DNA of 64,000 bases, taken from NCBI GenBank assembly GCA_024195265.1, contig JAJLRJ010000010.1, positions 19,634,284-19,698,283 of the forward strand, written 5' to 3'. The notes beneath the pieces are model-generated. The model ran no database searches. It worked only from the letters and a program-made list of their open reading frames with translations, and had not been told where the DNA came from. Positions 25,101 through 37,100 of the stretch are shown here, piece after piece. The position numbers were made by a program, and so were the translations under genes. This stretch comes from Dendrophyllia cribrosa. Lineage: Eukaryota > Cnidaria > Anthozoa > Scleractinia > Dendrophylliidae. The stretch's first letter is position 1. Every line of letters begins with the position of its first letter.

Positions 25101-28100
25101 TTTGGTAAAACGTTTGACATAAAAAGAGGGACGAACTTTCCAGTATACCTTGCATAACATAAGTTGATTATTGCGGCGGCATATGTTATCAGTTTAGCAT
25201 TGATGATATGGTTAAACGTACCTTCTTCATCAGCAGATTGTCACCCTCGTCTTGCTCAAGGTGAAACTTGAGGAAAAACAAACAAATAAGTAAACAAGTA
25301 AATAAATAAATAAATAAATAAACAAACAAACTAACAAACAGTCAGACCAGGAGACAGCCAAACAGACAGCTGACCGCTCTAGAGTCAGTCAGGCCAGGAG
25401 ACAGCCAAACAGACAGCTGACCGCTCTAGAGTCAGTCAGACCAGGAGACAGCCAAACAGACAGCTGACCGCTCTAGAGTCAGTCAGACCAGGAGACAGAC
25501 AAACAGACAGCTGACCGCTCTAGAGTCAGTCAGACCAGGAGACAGCCAAACAGACAGCTGACCGCTCTAGAGTCAGTCAGACCAGGAGACAGACAAACAG
25601 ACAGCTGACCGCTCTAGAGTCAGTCAGGCCAGGAGACAGCCAAACAGACAGCTGACCGCTCTAGAGTCAGTCAGACCAGGAGACAGCCAAACAGACAGCT
25701 GACCGCTCTAGAGTCAGTCAGACCAGGAGACAGCCAAACAGACAGCTGACCGCTCTAGAGTCAGTCAGACCAGGAGACAGCCAAACAGACAGCTGACCGC
25801 TCTAGAGTCAGTCAGACCAGGAGACAGCCAAACAGACAGCTGACCGCTCTAGAGTCAGTCAGACCAGGAGACAGCCAAACAGACAGCTGACCGCTCTAGA
25901 GTCAGTCAGGCCAGGAGACAGACAAACAGACAGCTGACCGCTCTAGAGTCAGTCAGACCAGGAGACAGACAAACAGACAGCTGACCGCTCTAGAGTCAGT
26001 CAGGCCAGGAGACAGACAAACAGACAGCTGACCGCTCTAGAGTCAGTCAGACCAGGAGACAGACAAACAGACAGCTGACCGCTCTAGAGTCAGTCAGGCC
26101 AGGAGACAGACAAACAGACAACTGACCGCTCTAGAGTCTGTCAGACCAGGAGACAGACAAACAGACAGCTGACCGCTCTAGAGTCAGTCCTTGAGTTTCG
26201 TAATGTGGTTTTAACTTTTGAGTCCATGGATAAAATCTTGAAATGCCATCATTCAAATGAAAGCTATTCAGTAGTACATTTCTGTGTTACTGTTTATCAT
26301 ACTGTACATTCAGCCTATTTTTTTTAACAACTGTCAAGCTAAGTAAACAGAATTATTTTCAACACTCATTTGACAAACGCTTTGTGATAATGGTTGCACT
26401 TACCTTAAAATGACCACAAAATAGTTCAATGGTGTCCAACACTATAAGACCGACTTCATTTGCGAGATTTCCCTCCAACAAAATTCGAGTGCAAACATCC
26501 AAGTTTATACCTTCAGAGATAGAAACAACGAAATATGTTCACTCCATAAAAGGTAGCCTGCGCCCAGACGTCTCCTATTTCCTTACGGTGGCCCATAAGG
26601 ACAAAACACAAGTTAATTCCAGTTCTTAAATACAACAACATATTTGAAACACAACAATAAATTCGGAAACGGTTGTGACTAGAATGGATACTTCAAAATC
26701 AGGTTGGACCACCTCGGACACTTATTGAGAATTTCATAACGTAATGTCGACACTTAGAATTTATTTTCAATAAATTTTTAGGTGTAAAAAAGAAAATCTA
26801 AAATCCCCACTCAGGATTGAACCTGTGACCTCAGCTTAGGCTTACATAGCCTACCGTACCAAAGTACTACCTAGCTTCTCGAGTTGTTTAGGTCTAAATT
26901 TAACTACATAAACTGCTACCCCCAACCTCAACTGCAAGCTAACCAGTTACTCCGTTATGTAAGTCTCAATAAGGCCTCCGAGGTGGTCCAACCTGATTTT
27001 GGAGCATCCATTCTAGTCACCACCATTCGGAAACAAGACGATAAATTTCGAAACGCAACAATAATTTTCGAAAGGGAACAATACTCAGTTTAAAGAAACA
27101 CAACAACAAATTTTGAAACAAGGCAATAACTGTCAAAACACAATATGGATGCTCACACTCTTTTAAGGTGGCCCGCGGCTATTTAATGGCGCGGAGGCTC
27201 CCTATCATAAATCGAATTTTCGGCATGTAAGCGTTAACCGATTGGGAATCACCGATCGTCGACAATAAAATTAAAATCGAAATCATTTAATTGAATGTGT
27301 TATCGATGATCCGTGATCTCCAAATGGAAAATAAATTCCAGAACGCGGCAAGATTGAATAATTTACGGAACAGGAGAAGTTTTCAAGGCATTTAGAAAAT
27401 GTAAGACGAGAAGTTGCAAACTTGACGACCCAAATAATTTGCCGAGCTTCGTCGAGACTATACACATGAAACTAGGTAAGGCCGTTTGTACATAAACTGA
27501 ATGTTATCATAATTAAAAATAGGAGAAAACAAATCGGTAGTTTTTTCACGAGTCGAACAAACTTAAATATCTTGAAATTCACAAATTACGCACTATAAAC
27601 ATCTTGTTCTTTCTTTGCTTATAGTTTTTGCTGGGAGCTTCCGATCTTTTCCGTTTATTCAGCAAAGTTTTCGGTTGTATCAAGCTTTCAAATAATAGGG
27701 TGCGATTGTAGCCTTATTTTAGCGTTCTTCCAACAGCTGAGGCAAATATGCAAGCATAATATTTGGAAGCTTAAATTCAGCAGTCGACTGTGCAGCAATT
27801 TCTGTGCAGCCGATTTTGTGGAAACTTGCTCACAGTTAAGTTTAAAGTCTTGGAACTTATTGAGCTTAATTAGAAAAAAATCTGTCGTCGTTCAATGAAA
27901 ATATTCGCGTTTTCTTAAAAAGCGGGTTTTTATAAAAACGCTTGTAACTCTTAATCGCTTATCTCATTTGCACTAAAATTTAAAGTCCTGTATACTTTGA
28001 AGACTCCTTTATTACCCTACAAAAACTTATAAAAATCGGTTAACGCTTACATGCCGAAAATTCGATTTATAAAAGGGAGCCTCCGCGCTATTAAATAGCC

Positions 28101-31100
28101 GCGGGCCACCTTAAAACGATTCAACAATTTTAAGGTGGTTTAGATACCCGGACTCAATTAGCAAAGATTTAAGCGGCCAGGAGCGATGACAGGTTACTGA
28201 ATTCGCAGGCTATGAATGCGTATGTCATGGATTTTTTTAGTAACATCACAAATTAAGGACAACCTCGGCCCCAGGGCCTTCTCCGCTTTGAAAATGGCGG
28301 GGAGGCCGTAGCAACCTCTGAATAAGGCTGCCAAGAATCATGAATTATTTTGTCACGTGACGCACCGTTGTTCAGGAGAATTAGTTTTCCTGTGTAATCT
28401 TCAAGACAGCCTTGACCAGCGATTCTACGCCCACCCCGCCATTTTGAAAGCGGAAAAAAGGCTGGATGTGGTTTAAATAAGGAAGCCATTTTTACCTCCA
28501 CTGCTGGCAGCTCGTGAATGACGACTCTTGCCATGATTAGACACTCCTCCTTGGTATTTCTGCTCAAAAAACTGTTTGGTGGTTTCACTATTTGTGCTGA
28601 AGAAGGGTGAGTAGAAACTAATGAATTTATAAGTCAGGCACAAATCAAAAAAATCGATAGAAATGCGAGTGAAAGAATGAAAAGTCGTGATATCCGCACG
28701 CAGTGCTAATGATTGGATTGAATCAATTAGTTCAAGGTACACAATGTAAAGGGTTAAAGGGTAGCGGTGGCTACAGGCTTTCACGTTTCACTGATATTTG
28801 TTTTTGGTACGAACAATTGTTTAATTATGGGTTATTAAGCAAGTCGAAACTCACCAACTGATTGATAACAAAATTAACTGTTAACTGAAGTTTAAATTTG
28901 AAGATCTTTAAAGGGTTTATTCTTTAAAGCCAAAGAAAAACAATTTTACCTCAGTATTTGTAAAGTTTATGAGATTTTATTTATTCAAAGTTACGACCGT
29001 GATTAAGTAATTCTACGTTCTTTCCTGTCAGTTGCTCCACAGTTTAACAAAGAACATTTAATAAAAGTTAAAGTTAAGGTTACTTTTCCTCAAACGTTTT
29101 CACGTGCAAAAATTATTTGTTTAATATTAACGACTACGATATGTGTTCATACTTTGCAGTGTGCAATGGTCGCCATAACGCTTTCAGATATTCAATTTCC
29201 CTGTTAAAGTACAAAACGTACGAGGTTAATATCGCATTCATTAGACAGTACGTAGGTTATGTTTGTTTATGGACGGTTAAATCAACGAAGGTCATTTAGC
29301 GTGTTTAAAGTTAAAAAAATTCTGATGTGACTGGAAATTGGAACGTTTGGCGGAATAACGTTTATTTGCAAATCTAGGGACTGGCAGGGACTGGCAGTTT
29401 AAAAGAGAATTAAGAGAACCCAGGACAAGCGTCCAGTTTTTTAGCTTTTCAATATGGATGCTAAAACTCATTAACGATACATCAAGTTAAAGATGGTTTG
29501 GATACCCGGACTTAATTACCAAAGATTTCTGTCTGATATTTCTCTGTACTTTTCTCTTTATTTAATGGCTTGTTTGATGTGATATATCAAAATCTCGAGA
29601 CAGTGTTTTCACCAGGATCGGGTCCAACACCTCGATGTACACACACAAAAAGCAAATAATTCTACGACGCGTCCCTTGGATATATTACATGAAAGACACT
29701 CTCTAGTATAACTTCATTCAAATTGTAACTTCACATTGTTAAACAGAAGAAACAAAAACCTGGGTTAACTTCATTTCGCGTCAATCGAATTAAAAATAAC
29801 TTAGGCCCGGTTCAAACGTCGAACTTCACATGTGCCGAATCTAATGCAAATGAGCAAAATCTATTGTTCTTGCTCATTTGCATTAGATTCAGCACATGTA
29901 AAGTTCGACGTTTGAACCGGGCCTTAGCCTGCGTACCTGGAGGGATTGTTCACAAAAAGTTTTGGTAGCGGAGCCGCGAATACATGTAGGAGTAGTGAAG
30001 CCGAGAGCAGAATAGCGAATAGATAAGGGCTCTATCATAAATGTTTTGCTCTTGCGCGAACGATCCCGCCATGCACTATGCAGGCTAAAGGTGGATTTCC
30101 ACTGTCGCGTAAAAATTTACGTACGTAAAACGTGCGTTAAAAAAACTTACGTTACCAATTTCCACTGTTGCGTAAAAAATAATAAAAAACGTTTCCGTTT
30201 TACGTACGTTAAACGTACGTAAATACCTGCCATCCTGAAATTTTGGCGCGAAAAGGTTATTTGCCGCTAAAGTAATGGCCGCCGTTATAAACAAGCGGTT
30301 CTTTCTCCTGTTGTACCTTAGACAGAGACGAAAAAGACGACAAAAATATCGGAAAAGATTTCGGATCAGAGAGCTATTTCAAAATCGGTTTCAAGTGGGG
30401 GAATACCACACTCTAGTGCAAGAAATGCGCGAAAATGACCACGAGTCATTTTATAAATACTTCCGGATGACACCTGAAAGATTTGACCACCTTCTTTCTC
30501 TTGTGGGACCGATGCTGTCTAAGAAATCCTTGTATCGTGAGCCAATCAGTCCCGGTGAACGTCTCGCTGTTACTCTTCGATTTCTAGCTACTGGTGATTC
30601 CTTAAGGTGGATTTCCACTGTCGCGTTTTTGCCTACGCACGTTAACGTACGTAAAAATTTTTAACGTACGTAAAAATGAAATTTTACGCGCGTAACTACG
30701 TGCGTTGACTTTACGTTGTCCAATTTCCAGTGCCGCGTTTTTTTCTAGGTTTTTACGTACGTTATACGCACGTAAAGGCACGTAGCCCTTGCGAGCGTTT
30801 TCGGAAAAGTTGAACTGGGTTCAACTTTTTCGCGGATGTCTGCGTTTACGCGGCGATTTAACCAATGGCAATTTCGGATTTTGTCACATGACACCAACTC
30901 CATGTAGACGCCATTTTGTTTTATCTGCTTTACATATTCCTGTAGTGCAATCCACAATGCATCGCACACCTCAGGAATTATTCTACTCACGGTTGTATGG
31001 CCAAGGCGGTAGCTAAATGATATCGTCTGTAAGGAATCACCAGTAGCTAGAAATCGAAGAGTAACAGCGAGACGTTCACCGGGACTGATTGGCTCACGAT

Positions 31101-34100
31101 ACAAGGATTTCTTAGACAGCATCGGTCCCACAAGAGAAAGAAGGTGGTCAAATCTTTCAGGTGTCATCCGGAAGTATTTATAAAATGACTCGTGGTCATT
31201 TTCGCGCATTTCTTACACTAGAGTGTGGTATTCCCCCACTTGAAACCGATTTTGAAATAGCTCTCTGATCCGAAATCTTTTCCGATATTTTTGTCGTCTT
31301 TTTCGTCTCTGTCTAAGGTACAACAGGAGAAAGAACCGCTTGTTTATAACGGCGGCCATTACTTTAGCGGCAAATAACCTTTTCGCGCCAAAATTTCAGG
31401 ATGGCAGGTATTTACGTACGTTTAACGTACGTAAAACGGAAACGTTTTTTATTATTTTTTACGCAACAGTGGAAATTGGTAACGTAAGTTTTTTTAACGC
31501 ACGTTTTACGTACGTAAATTTTTACGCGACAGTGGAAATCCACCTTTACAGACGATATCATCCGCCTTGGCCATACAACCGTGAGTAGAATAATTCCTGA
31601 GGTGTGCGATGCATTGTGGATTGCACTACAGGAATATGTAAAGCAGATAAAACAAAATGGCGTCTACATGGAGTTGGTGTCATGTGACAAAATCCGAAAT
31701 TGCCATTGGTTAAATCGCCGCGTAAACGCAGACATCCGCGAAAAAGTTGAACCCAGTTCAACTTTTCCGAAAACGCTCGCGAGGGCTACGTGCCTTTACG
31801 TGCGTATAACGTACGTAAAAAAATAGAAAAAAACGCGGCACTGGAAATTGGACAACGTAAAGTCAACGCACGTAGTTACGCGCGTAAAATTTCATTTTTA
31901 CGTACGTTAAAAATTTTTACGTACGTTAACGTGCGTAGGCAAAAACGCGACAGTGGAAATCCACCTTAAAACTAGGCCCAAAGACTCGTGCATCAAAGAA
32001 GACAGGTCGGTTGTGACCATCGATTTTAACAACTTTACCCTTCTGTTTTTCTCCCGAACAACGCTATAGCCATTAATTGGCGATATTACATTAGAAGTTC
32101 AGGCTATCTTTCCTATTGTTTTCAGTGCCGCTTTAATCCATCTAGTTACTACAGAAAAGGATTTACAGATCATTGGGCTTTCCTACGATAGCAATCAACT
32201 TACCTTTGGGAAGTAATCTTTTCTTTTCCGACATACTGGAAGTGCTTCAAAGCAAGTCTGAAAAACAATCGTACGAAAAATAACATTAATACTAACTACT
32301 AAGAACTTTACGCGCACCTCGTCTCCATGTCTGGAAAGAAACAAAACCCTGGAATCGATTTTAACTTTGTACCAATTTCGCACAGTACACATTATCTCAC
32401 GTTTTTACTTTTCTAAAAAATGTGGATGTCTTAAACATCCGCCATTCAAAGTGACGTCATCAAATTCGAACATCATGAATCGCAATGTCTTCTGAGTTTA
32501 TATGTCCACCAGGCTAAAGATAACTTAAAAATATATCTTTTTACAAGTTTCCAGTGCGGTAGCGTCTTTCGCTTTGAAAATTCAGCATTTTGAATTTCTG
32601 ACCTTTCACCCTACGTGAGAGCAGCATAGCGTCCGTGACAAACCTTTATCCTACGAAAGTAAGGCCTTTCCTCGTAATTTTTAGCACTTTGGGTAGGTAA
32701 AGTATTAGGAGACCAGTGTATGTGAATGTTTAGTAGTTCACGAGAAAAAAGTAATCGCTTTCAGAGCGAAAGTGAAGTCCAGATGTTTTTATTGATTTCC
32801 GGCGGCCATCTTGGTGTCCCTCGGAGGGACACCAAGATGGCGTTTCCATACAAAGCTCTGTAACTTTGAGTCGAATGCTTCGGCGAATAATTCAACAACG
32901 GGATTCTGCACAGATCTGAGATTTAGCGAAGTTGTTTATTTGTTACTCTTTTATAACATTACAAATTATTGGCTTCTTTCACTAAATCGTTTCGATTTAA
33001 AAAAATGTTTTCTTAGTGTCCCTCGGAGGGACGGCAGGATGGCGTTTCCATACAAAGCTCTGTAAATTTGAGTCGAATGCTTCGGCGAATAATTCAAAAA
33101 CGGGATACTGCACAGATCTGAGACTTGGGAAAGTTGTTTATTTGTTAGTCTTTTATAACATTACAAATTATCGGCTTCTTTCTCAGGAGATTCTGCCCGA
33201 GCGTTATTGGAAGATTTTTTTGGAATAGTATTCCGCAATTAATCAGAGACAAACCATCTTGAAAGATGTTTAGAAAAGCACTTTTACGCTGGTACCTTGC
33301 TCAATACTAATGAAACATCATCTCTTTTGACATTTACCAAGCTATTTTATAAGTTTTCCTTTACTTTTTACTAAAAAATTACAAGTTTTTTGTTTATACT
33401 TATATAACTTTAGGGGGCACAATATTAGTTTATCTAGACGTGCCCCTCTCCTCTCCTTCCTAATATAACGTGATTCAAATTTAATTATTAACATCTGTAA
33501 AGGTTTGGAGTAAACAAATAAATAAAAAAAATAAATGATAAATGGTTTCGATTTTAAAAATTTATTTCACCCGATTGCGTGACGGTGCAAACCAAGAATT
33601 TAGTACTTTTATACGAATTCCAAAAGTATATTTGAGGCCCAACCTCGTAATAAGTTCGTGTTCCAGTACACCAAATTGAAAATCAATAACAATGTTGTCC
33701 CCTAAACCACCACCAATCCTAACCACCCGTCATGGAACATCACTACACATCATCGCACGTTGCGAAACCTAATCAACTTCCCTAGAAATCATCTAATGGA
33801 ACTAGACATCATCCAACATCACTAGGCATCATACAGGATACTGGAACACGAACTTATTCCCCCCAACCTCGTCCCCAGGCCTTCTCCGCTTTTATTATGG
33901 CGGGCCGGGTGTCCCAGGACAAGGCTGACAAAGTACCTCAACAATCCTGGTTTATTTTTTATCGCGTAAAACATGATGAAAGAAATATCTTTCAAAACTA
34001 TTTCAGATTGCCAGAAAACAAACACGGCTGTCAATCGCTGGAAATAATCTCCAAAAACACCATTTCATCGTTTTTCACGTGACAAAACACTTCACGATTC

Positions 34101-37100
34101 TTCATATAATACTGTATTTTGACAGCCTTGTCCAAGGGCTTCTTCGTCTGGTCCTCCATTTTGTACGAGGCCAAACAAAAAAAATCAAATCAAACAAACT
34201 AACCAAACCAATATAAGTAAGGAGAGATGAGAACAAAAACAAGAGAAAATCAGCTTGGTGCGACTTACTCTAGCAAGTCAAACACATCAATAATGGCGGC
34301 AAACTTGGCGTAATTCTTGTCTTGTTGTATGAGGCACAACACTGTAGGGTGCCAGTGAGGCCGCTTTAGTGAGGAGGATAGAATCTGCCGCCACCAGTCC
34401 AAAATCACACCTAAGAGACAAACAACACACTACAGTAATCACTACACTGCACTGACGGAGTGAAGTCAAGTTCAGGTGAATTGGTATGAGAACGTGGACT
34501 ATAATGTTCAGAAATCCTGTTTACAGGACACTTCTACCGCACTTCAGTCAGTTATTTTACTGTAACTGAACTATATAAGACAGGCTCTTTGAAGCAAACA
34601 GCTGGTTCTGGCTTTGTGGTCCGCCTATGGAGAGTTGAATGTATTCATTCTGAAGCTAAGATTTTGTTATTCAATAAATATTTTATGATATTTTGATGAA
34701 GTTGCAAGATCAAAATCTGAGAAGATACGCAAGAAAAATACAGTGGGTGTGACAAAGCTAATAACTACTTAACTGAATTTTAAACTATCCAGCAGACATT
34801 CCACTTGAAAGTGTGAGGTAATATACTTTATATTACTAACGCAACATAGCGGTTATCACACTGACCAATCAAAATAAGCGTATAAAATCTAATAAATCAA
34901 TCAGTATCCGAAACAAATACATGTATCCGACGTCAAGGTTGATTGGTTGAGTAAGTGGCACAAGTTACCAAAGCAAACACGAATAATTTCCGACACTCAA
35001 TTGAACTGAAGCGCCCTATGGGTTATGGACCAATTATACCAGAAAATGCAACTTGAGTTGCTAAGTTGGTACCTTGCTCTAAATTCTTGAAGATGTAAAG
35101 CGCACACAAAAGGAGTTCCTTGGTCTCATCTTCGTCCAGAGGTACCTGCAAAGCAATCTGGGTAGCCTCCCTGAGGGGCACAGCAGTCTGTGGTGTCAGC
35201 GAGTCACTTGGACTCTGTTTCATGGCTGCAGAATAACTTGAGCTGCGGTTGGAATCTGGACCGAACTCACTGTTCGGGACAGTCATGATCGAGGAGGTCT
35301 GGGATGCTTGAGTGAGGACTTGGTTCGACAGGTCGTACTTGCTGCCATGGAAACGAGGTGCATGATCGAGAAGGACCGAGAGAAGGGGAAGGTAAAGCGT
35401 GCAAATGCGAGCTTGTTTTTGCTGTCGACAAAAAAATAACAGGACAATTAGGGAAATGCGTTCAACTAGTTAATTGGCAGCATGAGTACCTGGGTTAAAC
35501 AAAATTATCCTTACCAGTCGTATTAGAAATGTACAGAACTCAGAAAGGGGAAATTTGATTTTGACGTTGAGGCATGCAGGCGCGCAAAACGACAACAACA
35601 AACAAATAAAAACAAAAATGTCCATCCTCTGTGCTCGATTGTTGTTTGCTCGTTCACTCACCTCCCCTTCATAGCGATCATCCAATTCATGTTTAACGAG
35701 CATGTTCCTCAAAACTCTGATCGCTAACTTCCTTATGAGCCGCCCCTGCGTAAGAGCCGAGGAGATCTGGAAGAAAAACAAACCTCTGTTGAGTCTGCAG
35801 GGCTCCTCAATCGTTCATATCATTCACCTTCCTGATCTGTGTCGTCAATTGTACTCAAGTTCGGGTTGATCAACTGAAGTAAACGTTTTTATTTTAACAA
35901 TGTTCCAAACATTGACATTTCGACAAGTTACACTTGCGTCAACCTTTTTATCAATTGAATCAATCGAATCAAACTTAAAAACACGAGCAACACGTTTTCA
36001 AGTTTGTCCGTTTACGATAATCCACTTCTCCGCCAAATTATAATCAACCTAACCTAGCACGTAAGGGATTATGTAATAGTTCAACAATTTTTCTATCAAA
36101 TCTTTCCAGTTATCTGTGGGTATGTTTTTAAATCCATAGCATGTGTTTATCTGTTACCTCTCTGAGCAGCAGTCCAACCAGAAAATATCTCTTACAGTAA
36201 TCATCCGACAGCTCACATTCAAACACACCACCCAGGGCTACGAGAAAGAAAAACGTATTACGATTAATTATATTCCATGTAATAGTGTACAAGTTAACAC
36301 AGCTCACAGTCATACACACCACCCAGGGCTACGAGAAAGTAAAACGTATTACGATTAATTATGTCGAAGTTTCTTGTTTATCGTCGTCATGGTAATATCG
36401 ATTTTACCAGAATATATATATTTAGCCAAACTTCAATTCAAAACCAGTCAGTGGTGAAAATTTCACGTTGATCTGATTTGGAGAAGACCGCTTAAAAACC
36501 GATTGAAAAATGTAGATACGGTCTCCAGAAAACTGTATCGAAACACCTTAAAATTAGCCAATCAGAGCTTGCGTTATACCAGCTACAAACACGTTAACTT
36601 ACCTCTGACATCCAAAGGTAGATTGAGTGGAATGTAATGCTCGTGATTACACACAACCTGCAGAAACTCGAATTTAAATTCCAACATCTGAAAGGTGAAA
36701 AAAAAAAAAAAATTAAATGTTTTGCTCTTTTCATTGAGCACACAATGAACGAAGTACAACTACAATAAAGCGAACTCACCAATCAATACGTGCATCATAA
36801 TAGTAATAATAGACCATTACCTGTGTATCGGAATTCTTGAACTGTTCAGAATAATAGCTGATCATTTGAAAGACAAATCCACGGTCCAAGTAAGTGAAAC
36901 AGTCCTAAAAGAGGAAATCAAAGTTGTATCATAAAACTGCGGTGAACCGTGTTCTCATTCGCCACTTTAGAAACGAGAAGGAAACTGGGCCGACTGAACT
37001 TTCGCAACGACTTGTGGGAATGTTACTGGAGACAGAAACAAAAGAAGCGTCCCCTGTAACGATCCCAGAAGTCGTTGCGAAAGTTCACTCGGCCCAGTTT

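Larger units (their letters stand above)
30086..31969. mobile_element. Outer PIF/Harbinger-derived element, interrupted by its own sibling
   Basis: The outer element runs 30089-31966 with tips AGGTGGATTTCCACTGTCGC and the exact inverse, flanked by TAA (30086-30088 and 31967-31969). Without the inner insertion (30605-31545) and its 3-bp duplication it would be 934 bp. Subterminal regions are full of ACGTACGTAAA motifs. Its plus-strand frame starts at 30275 ([10 protein letters not shown]) and resembles the N-terminal part of HARBI1-type transposases ([27 protein letters not shown], then [19 protein letters not shown] after the break). The DDE catalytic domain is absent: the frame jumps to a short unrelated tail. 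It is therefore a non-autonomous deletion derivative. Confidence 0.93.

Noticed and set aside
25339..26190. CRISPR-like regularly spaced repeats
   Set aside because: The 47-bp units are contiguous without unique spacers, and the context is animal intron. It is a minisatellite.
30275..31826. Intact host-type HARBI1 gene
   Set aside because: The DDE domain is missing, the frame is broken by a nested copy, and terminal inverted repeats and target duplications mark it as a transposon remnant.
32811..33228. Plus-strand frames repeating [23 protein letters not shown]
   Set aside because: Product of a 202-bp tandem duplication in an intron; no start context or homology.
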